DNA from: Pelodera strongyloides
Lineage: Eukaryota; Nematoda; Chromadorea; Rhabditida; Rhabditidae
Direction: 5' to 3'
Assembly (NCBI GenBank): GCA_036852015.1
Contig: JAANDG010000148.1
Coordinates: 62,001 to 126,000 of the forward strand
Length of the DNA: 64,000 nt
The translations under genes were made by a program, and so were the position numbers. Position 1 is the stretch's first letter. Each line of letters opens with the position of its first letter. Positions 26,801-38,100 of the stretch are shown piece by piece. The notes under the pieces are model-generated. The model made no database searches. It was not told the DNA's origin and was given only the letters and a program-made list of their open reading frames with translations.

Positions 26801-26908
26801 GACCTGAAACATAAGAATTATAATGGTAAGCTAACTATTAATTGCTTGTTGCTTGTATTCGTTTTCATATCTGGGCGCACGCCTTATTGATGAGAAACGA
26901 AATCAAAT

Positions 26909-26914
26909 TTATTT
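26909..26914 (-). terminator. Candidate poly(A) signal of the ammonium transporter
   Basis: AATAAA on the minus strand, about 195 bases beyond the transporter's stop codon. Position and hexamer fit; nothing more can be shown from sequence. Confidence 0.35.
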
Positions 26915-27107
26915 AGATGACACATACAAAAATTATTTCTAGGTTATCAGAGCCACCTTGAAAATTCACATCACAGTCATATAGTTTTAAAAAATTCAGC
27001 AACGCACAATGATCTAATTCATGAAATAGCGCATCTTCGGATTTTCGCTCAAAACTCTAGCAGTGTTTGCAGTTCACTGACTAGTTTCTTACATGTACAT
27101 GCACATT

Positions 27108-30100
27108 TCAAGCTGTACCAATTGATGCAACAAGCAATGCAACTTTCACGGAACAATGTATCGCACTTGAAACGTACTTAGTTGTTAATCTCTCCAGTCT
27201 ATATTTGGCGATATTGTGTCCGGCAAGGCCGTGCTCACGGAGATCAGCGCCCAGTTGCTCCTCATATTTAGTGAGACGAAGCCCCATTGGAGAATTGTTC
27301 AGACACTGAAGAATTGTAGTTTGTAGTTTATAGTTGTAACCTGTATTCGTTATAGAATAACGAAAAAGACACATCACTGTCCTCCATAAGCAGGTGAAAC
27401 ACCTATGTTTGCTGGTTTGGTTTTAAATGGAGAAAACTTTACCTAGGGAAAGCTGCAAAGGTATTACCTAAGAAAATACTCACCCATATGATACTGAAGC
27501 CAACAAGTGCTGACCAAATCGCGACAGTAACTACAGTAATCGCCTGAATTCCCAACAAATAGAATCCACCGCCATACAAGAGACCGTTGTTGCCACGAGT
27601 GACTTCAAACTGAAAAGCGAAATTTAATCTTGAGATCTTTCAAGACGTTAATCGCCAATATATAATATACGATGATGTTGTTCGGTATCACAACTTTTTC
27701 GATAGTACACGGTTCATTGTTTTTTTAAATAATAAGTCATTTTGATGGTTCGTAAACTAACTAGTTCGTGTATAAACGGAGTTATTTTTAGCTTACAGTA
27801 AATCGGTCGTGTTCGGCAAATATGCCTGGACTGAGCATTCCCCACGTGGCTCCGATAACATGGACCGGGATCACACCAACAGGGTCGTCGATCTGAATAA
27901 AAATTAAAAAAAGAAGAATTACAATAATATGAGTATGATGTAGAAAGACGATGATGGATAAGCAGTCCCAGTTAATGACCTGACGTCGTGTTGTCTTGAT
28001 CTGGTATTGATCAAACACTATAACGAGGACATTTTCTACATGTCGTCACGACATTTTATCGACAACACTTTGCCTGAGTGCAATTCGGTCGCACCGTAAA
28101 GGTTTTTAATGGAAACTGGAAGACTCACCTCCAATTTCTCTATGACTGGATAACTGGCCAGTGCTAAAAGGGCACCCACTGAACCGATGACAACCGATTG
28201 CCAGGGATTGATACACAGACATCCAGCTGAAATAATTCGAGTTGTGTGCATTTCAGAAATAGACATGTGATGAGCTTGAAAAACTAACAATACACAAGTT
28301 TATTGATTCTCTGTGTTGGTGTGCACTAGGAACCAGATTTATTTTGAAAATATATTGATCTTTACTAGTGGATAAATGGGAATTCACTTCACTCATTTTT
28401 TTATAAATTGATGAAAGTCCCTAGACCTAGAGCCATACCTGTGGTAGACACAAGTGCTGCCAATAGTCCATCTATGAGCATGTCAACTTGAATTTTCTTT
28501 GAAGTTAATTTTGAGAAAATAACCGCTGTGATTCCTCCACCGGCAGAGGCCATCACTGTGCCTATAGCAGATCTGAACACTACAACTTCTTTAAACTATA
28601 TAAAAATTCTACAATTTCTTATGTAGGAAGACAAGCACAAGCTCAATGAAGACTGAAACTTCGCGGTCGTACGGCGTACCCAAGTCGCTGAAATATTGGC
28701 GTGCCGCGCTTTGTTTGCAGAATGTATGGAGAACACTATGACCAACTTCATAATTGCACAGCCAGAGGAATACTGATACTATGGTAGATAGCAAAAACCA
28801 TATCGTACACATGCACATATGTATGTGATATTGCAGTTCACATTGGAAGTACTCTCACAATCATGCTAATCTACTAAATCTGAAACATGTCGTTATGCGA
28901 TAGTACTTTGAAAGAGACGATGACTATAAAGATGGGGCAATAAAATACCGAAGGGGGGTCTAATAATAATACGAATTCGATATAGCATTGAGACGCTGTT
29001 TTGCTGGAATCTACTCATTTGTAACTTGGACTTACCTCGCAGCTAGTCTCCATTTTCCATGGCTAACTCCATATGTCGAACCCGTATTGAAGGCCAACCA
29101 ACCCCACCACAGCATAAATGTTCCTGAAAGAAGAGCGTTTTCCAACTTAGAGCGTTTTCCAACTTTGTCAAATTGTTTGAATTTTATCAGAAAAATAGCT
29201 TCCCAACAGTGGAATAAGGTAGATTAGTGAGACGAAAGGGATATCTGTCACTGGACGTTTGCCTGCCTTTTCATAAGCGCTTAGTTAGATTAGAGGATGG
29301 TGTTGTAGTTCTCGTTAAATTAAATCATGTTTACTTAGGGTTTTACTTATTTTCGTTTGAAGTTTTATAAATCGCACCTAGCACTGCATTTGTCGGATTA
29401 CTCATTTGTTGTTGTCCTTTTTCTCCAAAGCGATTCTGACGAGGTTTTAGATACAAAGTGGCCACAGTACCAGCAACTCCGCCAACTAGGTGCACCTGAA
29501 AAGCACACAGTCACTGAAGAACACTAATTTGTTCCATATCTGAAACTCAGTTCTTTAGTATTATACATTTAGTATAGAAATTTCTGGCATATAGATAAAA
29601 CTATGTTCCAAGGACTACCGAGACACAACTTTCACGGATACGAAGCTTGCCCTATGATTAGCATAAATACAGGAGCGACATACGCAAATTTTGGCAAGAA
29701 GTAAACCATGTTTAATACAGCCCATACCCACGATTGTACAGTATCCAACTGACCACACTGCATCCGGCCGAGTCGATTACTCCCATTCTATAGAATAGAC
29801 CATGGTCACTCCAGACCCAGTGGGCGGGAATTGCGTGGACTACAGTGAGAAGGAAGGAGATGACTATGTAGGATTTGAGACGAACCCGCTCTGCCATGCC
29901 AGCTGGAAATAACGGATTCATAAGTACTGCTCTAGATGATGTTATATGTATTTGTCTGTATGTGTCCGTGGTTGTTTGTAGAATTGTAAGGTATCTGAAC
30001 TTAGCTGTATTGGATTTTGTGCTTGTTTTCAGTGTTGTTTTCAGTTTTCTTTATGCGTAGGTTGGAGTGTTGACATGATGTTTGACATATGTAAAGTTCT

Positions 30101-33100
30101 GTCGATGCGTTTCATTGTCAGAAGTTAACATCGTCAACGGAAACAAAAATATTCTTAACAGTCTCTGATGGGTTTATGTATGGGTTTATCTCACCTGAAA
30201 CGATAGTCGACGTAGTCGTTGCGAAGCTCATTTGGAAGATGAACGAAGCGTATCCCCAACCCTGTAAGTTTTTATGATTTTTCTTTCAATGAATGTATAA
30301 ACAATGCACTTTCTTTTTATCAACCTTACGCTGAATCAAACTCAGACATGCTAAAATGCAAGCGTTACCAATCTATACTAGTGTACTACAAACGGATTTT
30401 ACATGCAACCTTACCTGTTGAACATCGTTCGAATCATCTGGATTGAAGAAAAATTGCCCAAATCCACAGAAAGAATTTGTCATGAATTCTTCACCAAAAG
30501 TTAGACCAAATCCGAATATCCAATAGGAAAGACCTGAATTGTATTGCCTGGCACCGGCTAGATAAAAAAAAATTATTACCAGGTAATTATACCTACGAAC
30601 ATGTTGCATATCAGCATATCCTGCAGTTCTGTTCTGCCGAAATAATGTCCTTATTACGGTATAGGACTAGCCCTCTACCTACTTTCCCAAGGTTATAACC
30701 TTGCTTGTTATTCTATTTTGAACGTGGTGTAAAGAGCCTGACTAAAATATACTTGAATATAATTATCCCGAGAGGAATAAAATTAGACTGAGTTACGGTA
30801 ATTGTCGTCACCTCCAAATATGACATCGATCACATTCTTCACCATTATATTCACTTCATCTTTTGATGAAACTCGCCCACTTTCCAGAAGACCGAACCCT
30901 GGAAATGGAGACACAAAATATAAAATTGTTCTCTCAGAATACTTACATAAATGCGGTCGGGTAACTTCAAATCATCTTTTTATTATTGATGATCTCTACT
31001 GGGGAAAAAATTGCTTAAAGGATCGCAGTCACTCCAAAATCATCATTTTGCTTCGAATTTACTTGAATTTAGTAAAGAATAAAGAAACATACTTTACCAA
31101 AACCGAATAATTTGAATTCCAACTCAGGGGGTGAACAAGTAGAAAAGTAGTTCTACTTAACTACCGCGGGATTATGAACCGTGTAGTGATATGCCTGCAG
31201 ACCCTTGCAGTATATGTAAAGATATAATATGCAGATATTTGCCGAAATAATTTGCATACTCCCGATCGGAAAGCAGCTGTATGAACACGTTTCGTGATCC
31301 TGCGGTAATTAAGTAGAACTACTTTTCTACTTGTTCACTCCCTGAGTTGGAATTCAAATTATTCGGTTTTGGTAAAGTATTTGTCTTTATTCTTTACTAA
31401 ATACAAGTGAACTCGAAGAAAAACGACGATTTTGTAGTGACTGCGATCCTTTAAAGCTAAGTACCGCTCAGATTTCGAAACACATCGAGTACACCCGCAT
31501 TCTTATGACTTATGTGTATGCAGCATATGCAAATGACAACAAATTAGAATAAAAAAAATGGAGTTGAATTCGAGAAAATTAGCATAAATACGTAGGAACT
31601 CAGTTGTTCACGATGCGTTTCAAAAAGCGGCCGGTATTTCGCTTTAAAATCACTATTTAACTACGGTACCTTAGAATAAATAAACCAAGGGTAAATATTA
31701 TAATACAACCAACCGGAAGTCATGGTGAATATGGTGAAACTGCTGGTGATAATCCAAACTCCGTCATCCTGAACATTCTGCACAGATCGAGGGATTGGAA
31801 GGGAGGGAATAAGAGTTTGGTTATTTATGCTCATTTCTGAATTGGTTTTCTTACCTTTATATTTGTGTTTATGGTTTATGAAAAGTTCAAGAAAGCTTCA
31901 GACAAACTATATATCGAAATCTACGCTAGCGAGAGGAAGACAATTGTATAAAAAAGTAAAATGTAAAAAGTAGAAATGAATCACTGTTTTCTACCATTAG
32001 TTATAGATCTAAAAACGCGCTAACTATCCAATAAATATTTATGCGCAGTGTTTTACTCTTAAAAAAATTATAAGCAGAAAACAAATGTAGAAAGTGTACA
32101 GCCTAAATATTCCAACGCTTTGAGAACATTCAACGGAAGCCACTGTGTGAAATCGAGCGCATGCAAATTGGAATAATATGAGTTGTCCCGGATCTCGAAA
32201 AAAGTATAATCTTTCATTTGTGCTTAGTATTATAACTTCATGACTTACTATTATTATTGGGGTTAAAGAATATTTATTTGTTCATTTATGAAAGAAGTTA
32301 TAAAAATCAATATTTTCAAGTATTCCAGATGGATTTTTTTCAAAAACCACTGTGTCGCTGGTTCGTTATTTGCGAATATGTATTGGCACATTTGTATTTT
32401 CGCAAATAAATATACTGCGTAAATGGTGATGGATAGTTATTATATTCGACCACTATTACTTTTGTGAGGAAAAATTATGTAAGGAATATGAGGCTTCAAT
32501 CAGTGCAAAATAACACGAATGACAAAGAATTTTGCCGTTCCCAAAATTTGGCCTGACAGTTTATGAAATGCACAGTAGATAATTTGATTTCAACTTCAGA
32601 CTTGAGCTATGATCTAATAATATGTTAGACGCGCGAAAGAATAAAATTTAAGCTCACTTCCTTTTAAGAATTCTGGAAGAAAGTCACACAGTATAAGTAA
32701 ATGCGAGTAATAAATAATTTCGCAATGTAGTATAGTTAGTTGTTTTGAGGTATCACACGAATCCTTACTTATTTCAATTACAATTTTAGATACAAACGGC
32801 TGATGTTACAAGGAAAGAAATTTGCAGCTATTTGCAAATAATAACAATAATATTGCTGGATTAAAAGTTAATTTAAATTTGAGAGTTCCCAAATGTTATT
32901 TGAAAATGGGGTATTCGGCTAATTACTCCAAAATCTAATAACTACGTTTCCCGTTCCGTTTCTCTTTGCTTGGCTACGATTATTTTCTTTAATTACAAAA
33001 AGTCGAACTAAAAATTGTGTAATTTACGGTTATGATATAGCTGAAAATAAGGGATCTCTGTCGTTATTTCATGATAAATAATAACTTCTCAATCTACTTT

Positions 33101-33631
33101 CTCTTTGACAAAATTGTTTTCGTACACGTGTGCAGGTGAAGTATTTCTGGTAAAAACAGCTGCCAATATGTAAAAATGAAGTATGTACATTGTGTTTGTA
33201 GTAAAGAAAGCGAAAATAATGAAAACACGATTCGTTTAGCTCGTTTGGATTGAAATTCTATAGCTTTCCGGCAGTCGAGGTTCTACCCCAACATAACGTA
33301 AGCAAAGTTGCTTCGTATGTATGATGAGAGATTCAGATAGGTGAAGAAAGGATTCAGTTTTCAGGGCAAACACTCGGAGTGTATTTGTTACGCGTTATGA
33401 CTTGCCCCCTACACATGTATGTCAGTCTTATTTAACAAGAATTGCGTATTCTTTTATAATCTCTTTGACTGTTGCTACAAACCCATCAATTTGATTTTAA
33501 TGTTTATGCAATGAGATCTTGGGCTTTTATTTTTTATTCCTCCTCACCTGTAGTTGTTGTCCAGTCATGTTGAGTGCAGCCCCGTTGAGTCTATTGATGT
33601 TCCCCGGAAGGAGGCCCGTAAAAGGATCCAT
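27108..33631 (-). CDS. amt: Ammonium transporter, Amt family (13 exons)
   Basis: A membrane channel for ammonium/ammonia. Exons on the minus strand: 33631-33548, 31768-31714, 30898-30812, 30533-30415, 30261-30195, 29902-29754, 29495-29378, 29123-29036, 28572-28439, 28226-28129, 27892-27797, 27609-27484, 27305-27108. All phases close, giving about 472 residues, a normal Amt length. Diagnostic sequence: [36 protein letters not shown], then [23 protein letters not shown] carries the conserved Asp and first pore His, and [17 protein letters not shown] carries the second pore His. The cytoplasmic tail has [18 protein letters not shown]. The start was set at the ATG of MDPFTG. An acceptor (TTATTCAG) 22 bases upstream suggests a non-coding 5' exon. 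The last residues after LTTK are uncertain: a GTACGT donor there could splice to another exon. Divergent from gene A. Confidence 0.93.
31015..31454. mobile_element. Fold-back element with TTAA tips
   Basis: Left arm about 31015-31169 and right arm about 31299-31454 are near-perfect inverted repeats. The tips are TTAAAGGATCGCAGTCACT and its complement, and the inner ends are GTTCTACTTAACTACCGCGG-like. The loop is about 130 bases. It lies in the second amt coding intron. Its right TTAA is also the left TTAA of the adjacent MITE at 31451. Confidence 0.85.
31451..31647. mobile_element. TTAA-type palindromic MITE, copy 3
   Basis: Begins TTAAAGCTAAGTACCG and ends GCGGCCGGTATTTCGCTTTAA, with the family core between. 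It lies in the amt intron directly abutting the fold-back element. Confidence 0.8.
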
Positions 33632-35178
33632 TATTGATTTATCGATCGGTCTGAATAAAGTAATAATTAGAAGGGAAAAGTAACTGGCCGATTAAATTAC
33701 GGCCGGTTTTTGAAACGTATTCGGACAACTGCATTCCCAGATGTTCTATGCAAATTGATAATCAGCCTAATAAAAGAGGCCGTGTAGTAATTTGCATACA
33801 CAATATCAAATACAGCGGCTTGCATCAGTTTCAAAACCAGCTACCATACGGCTTTAAAATTCGCGGTTGTAACTGAACAAAATGCTTTTACAAACAAGAA
33901 AATATAGAGAGTTCATGTGAAAGATATTTTATAAATGCACGTGCATATAATAAGGGTGTCACGTCTGATCAGCATCACTATCTTATTATATAAAGTTGGG
34001 AGCTTTGTTTGTTTGTTTGTTTGTTTGATTGATTGATTGTGTGTTTGGATGATGTGCGTTACGCTCAGGGAGTAAGATTGGTTCAGTAGTTCATGTTCCC
34101 ATGCACTGAGCCATCTCACATCCTGAGCGCCCCTCTCACAAACGTCCAAATAAGGCTGCATATACGAAATATGTGTGGTGTATCGTTCGGGCGTTTCCGC
34201 GGCGCTCAAAGTACTTCGATTAAAATACAAGGAACATGCAAATCTAGAGCAACAAAAGAAGCAATAACGCGAGGATTTTACATATGCAAATTTTTTTAAT
34301 CACTTTTGAATCCACGTTTCACGTATGTATGAAATAAACATGTAGTAGAAGGTCGCCTCAGGCGGCGCAGCCGTCTGGTATGTGATAAAACGACAGAATA
34401 CCGGACATTATTTTGGTTTTTGTAAATTACGGTGAAGTTATCATTTGATTTTTGTAAACAGAATTCGCAGACAATTCTTCTTCTGATTAAATTATTACCA
34501 GTAAATTCTTTTGAAAAGAGTTCGATTAATTTCCGGCAAAGTGTGTTGTAATTAGCAACTTCAGCATTGTGTTTGATCAATTAGTAAGGCAATCCGCAAA
34601 TTTTGTTCATAACAAATAAAACAGGAGACAGGAAAAAAAAACATAATCACACGGGAAATTTCTTGACATTTTCTGCTAAAATGTAACTATAAAAGCTAAT
34701 CGTGTAGTATATTAATCGAATTTGAATTTCCTTTTTGAAAGAGGCCCTTTCTGCTGACTCTGTTACCTTGGAAATAAGGCTCAAATGGGAAGGATTTTGG
34801 AAAATTGAACGCGGACGAATTACATCTGAAACAGCTCTGGGGGGCAATGCTGGAATCAGTTAAATTATATAAAAATATAAACGGTACAAATATATTTTAA
34901 ATATATAATGTATAACTGCTGTTAACCAGCGTGTATCATTTGCCAACAAAAATTTTCAGTACGATGATTGTTTTTCCACATCTAACAATAAGCATAAACA
35001 TTTTTAGCCCGGTAATTTCCAGGTGAACAACCTTTTTCTTCGTTTTTTTTTAGCATTTTTGAAAGGTATAAACAAGGATCATACCTTCTTACACTTCTCT
35101 ACTTTTATGCAAATATATAAGTTTTCAATTTATGCTTTTCACTTCAGTTGTTCAAGCAACTACTAACTAAAGCACAGC
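33632..35178. promoter_or_regulatory. Divergent intergenic region, amt / gene A
   Basis: About 1.5 kb separates the amt start (minus) from the gene A start (plus). It must contain both 5' regions. It also carries a TTAA MITE (33692-33857) and a GC-rich palindromic repeat (34352-34380). A stretch ending in a good minus-strand donor (CCAAG|GTAACAG, donor near 34765) could be a 5' untranslated exon of amt. No specific promoter element could be assigned. Confidence 0.4.
33692..33857. mobile_element. TTAA-type palindromic MITE, copy 4 (diverged)
   Basis: TTAAATTACGGCCGGTTTTTGAAACG at the left; TTTCAAAACCAGC ... CGGCTTTAA at the right. It lies just upstream of amt coding exon 1. Confidence 0.7.
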
Positions 35179-38100
35179 ATGATTGGTATGTACTTTTTGT
35201 CTCGTACACAATATTTCTTACGAATAACATGTTTTTAAATAAAAATACATAAGGCAACATATCTCTATTCATTCCGTCTTTTTGGACATTGTCTGAAGCG
35301 TACATATTATGTAGCCCAGAAAATGTAAGATGAATAAAAAATGGGAAAGTTATTAGAGGACAATCAAATGTTCAAATAAAAAAGTATTTGTAATAATTTC
35401 GTTTTTTTAATTCTTACATTACTTTCGTTACATACATTTCTTTAGTTTCGACATTTCTTTAATACAAAACAGTTTAACAATTTTATTTCAGATAAAAGTC
35501 CCGACCAAGAGTCCGGAAATAAGGGTCCGAAACGAAATACCAATAATAATAATGTAGACGCGGCGTTCAAGATCATGTTTTGGGAGCACATGATGGTATT
35601 GTTTTTATAAAATAAACATGATTTTCCTGCTTGTTTTTACGTTTGTTAACCAAAATAATTTTAAGCCATAGAGAGGATAGGGGCATATGATATATTATCC
35701 CAAGGCGAACATGATTAATGTGCTTTACATTATAGGTGCCCACAAATTAACTTTTTTGCTTTTCGAAAAAATTATTGGAAATACGCAGTTTTTGTTCTTG
35801 CATATTTTTCAGGCAAAAAGCGGTGGACAGCTCAAAGAACCAGTGTTTTTACGTACACCTTCACGAAAAAGAAGTGCGTTTCTTGGAAATTTATAAAAAA
35901 AAATCATTTTTCTTCTTCATATCGATTCTGCAATAACACAGAATTGACATTGATATACGTGATATACAGTCCATTGGTGTCCAGACTAAAAAAAAACATT
36001 TTCAGGAATCAAGAACGGCAGCCAGACAGATGTAAGTGTTTCAACAGCGTGGTAGCGTTTTCATCGGTATGCAATGCGTGGAACATCTTAACTGAACCTT
36101 TTTCTGACGCAAGACTGTTTTTTTTTTGGTTTAATAAGCTCTGTTGAGTACGGTAGCGGTTTTAAACTCTAGAAACATATAGGAATATAGGGCGCACAGT
36201 TTATTTACATAGTTTTTCAGAAAATTTACATCGTTTTTCAGGTGGTTAAAGAAGAAGTGAAGCCCGCAGAAGTCGATGGGTGAGTCGTCTGTCAAATTCA
36301 TATTTCAATAGACAGCTCAGCTTTGTACTTCTGTATCTTTTCTTATAAAGATTTGTGGTGTCCTCTGAATTTAAATATTTAAGTCCGATCGCCAAAGTGG
36401 ACCAAGAACTCAAAGATCGAACCGTATTCGAACAAATTGGGGGTGACAATGTAAGTCGATTTCACACACAAATAGTCACCCTTACGCACAACGTGGGAGT
36501 TAACAGGAAGAAAGTATAGCTTCAGTTCAATAGACAACCAGGACTGTGAAGGCTACATAAAGATCAAAACATTGTCATGTCTATTATGCACTCTTTATTC
36601 AACATTCGTTCAGCTCGCTCGACCTGTAATTGAGAAGCAAAAAGTTGTGAAGCTGAAGTGGAAAGAAGGATGCAGTCCGGAAAATAAAAATAACGATTCT
36701 GGAAAAGAGTCGGACAAGGTACTAGGTATTAAAAATCGGGACAGAAGCATATCTCTCTATCCTTTTTTCTTTCCTTGTACTCTACTATTTCTTTTCTCTC
36801 TCTATCCAAACTCATTTCTCTATTTTCTTAACGATTTGCATTTATTAGATGCTGCTTTTCATCCCCTAACTCTAAATGTACATAGAAGGATACACTTGAG
36901 TCTTTCGAACATGTTTCCAATTAGGCCGAAGACACGGCTCTGGCAGGGAGCAAATCCGAAGAAAACCTGAAAGACAAGGAAGGAAAAGATAAACAGATAT
37001 CAACCCCGGAGGGAACAGACAAAGAGAAGAAAAAGAACGTGGAGGAACAGAAGACAAAGAAGGAGAAAGGGAGCAAGAGGAAGAAACGGAAGGTTGGGGA
37101 TTCATGGAGGAATGCTCTCCCTACCTTTTATATCACTCGGTCTTGCATCATGTTCCATAAGTCCTCCCTGAGCTGCTGGGAAAGCACGCCGTCTCGCTGA
37201 CACACCGACACGTAGATCATTCAGTGACCGGGTGAATTGGGAATACACACCTTTCCTCTATGAATTGAGACGTTACAATGCAACAAGTAATCAATAAATA
37301 TCTAGGATGAAACCGTGGACGAAGAGAAAGAGAAGGAGAAAACATCAAAGGAAAAGAAAAAAGGAAAGTCGAAACGAGTGCGTTAGTATACTTTTTAGAC
37401 AAATTTCGGCTTGGGAGTCAAGATACCGCCTTATTACATTGTTAGCTGACTCTAATAGCAATAGTACAATAAAAAATGCTAACACGTTTTTAGAAATCTG
37501 GAGCGGACGATAATAAGACTGTTGATGAAAAGACATCGACCGAGAAAAGGAAAGGAAAGAATAAGGTGTTTTATGTTAAGAAAATATATTTAAACAATAT
37601 GGTTCTCACTGTCGGCGCCTCGCAGCCCAATATCTTCGCGTCTCCCACTTCTCTCGGATTTTTCGATGTATATGATCTTTCGCCTCCTTGGATTCGCAGC
37701 AGTTTATTATAGTATATCTCAATTTCTCGCATCTTCAGAAGTCAAAACGACAAGCCGGCCAAGAAACTGCTGAAGATACCGTGGATGAAAAGACGGCGAG
37801 AAGGAAAAATAAGGAAAAGGTAATAATGTTATACTTTCTATTTTCTTCGATGTGTATCGACCTCCAGAAGGATCGCATGCGGACGAGGACGCATATCCTA
37901 ATGGTCAGCCCCATGAAAATTCCAAATCATCGTGAATATCAGCGAAGTAAATGCTGAAAAACGTATAACTCGCCCTCAGCTGCTAAATAAGTCCGTACCG
38001 CCAGTCATGCTTCAATATACTAAATGATAAAGACTCCTACTCTTTGGATGTTTAGAAATCGGCACCCAGCTCAGATGATAAAACAGTGGACGAAAAGACA

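Larger units (their letters stand above)
21217..27107. other. Gene-poor stretch
   Basis: No supported coding exon on either strand. A GC-rich palindromic family motif lies at 23825-23860. The right-hand end holds the probable 3' untranslated region of the minus-strand ammonium transporter, with its poly(A) signal. Confidence 0.4.
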
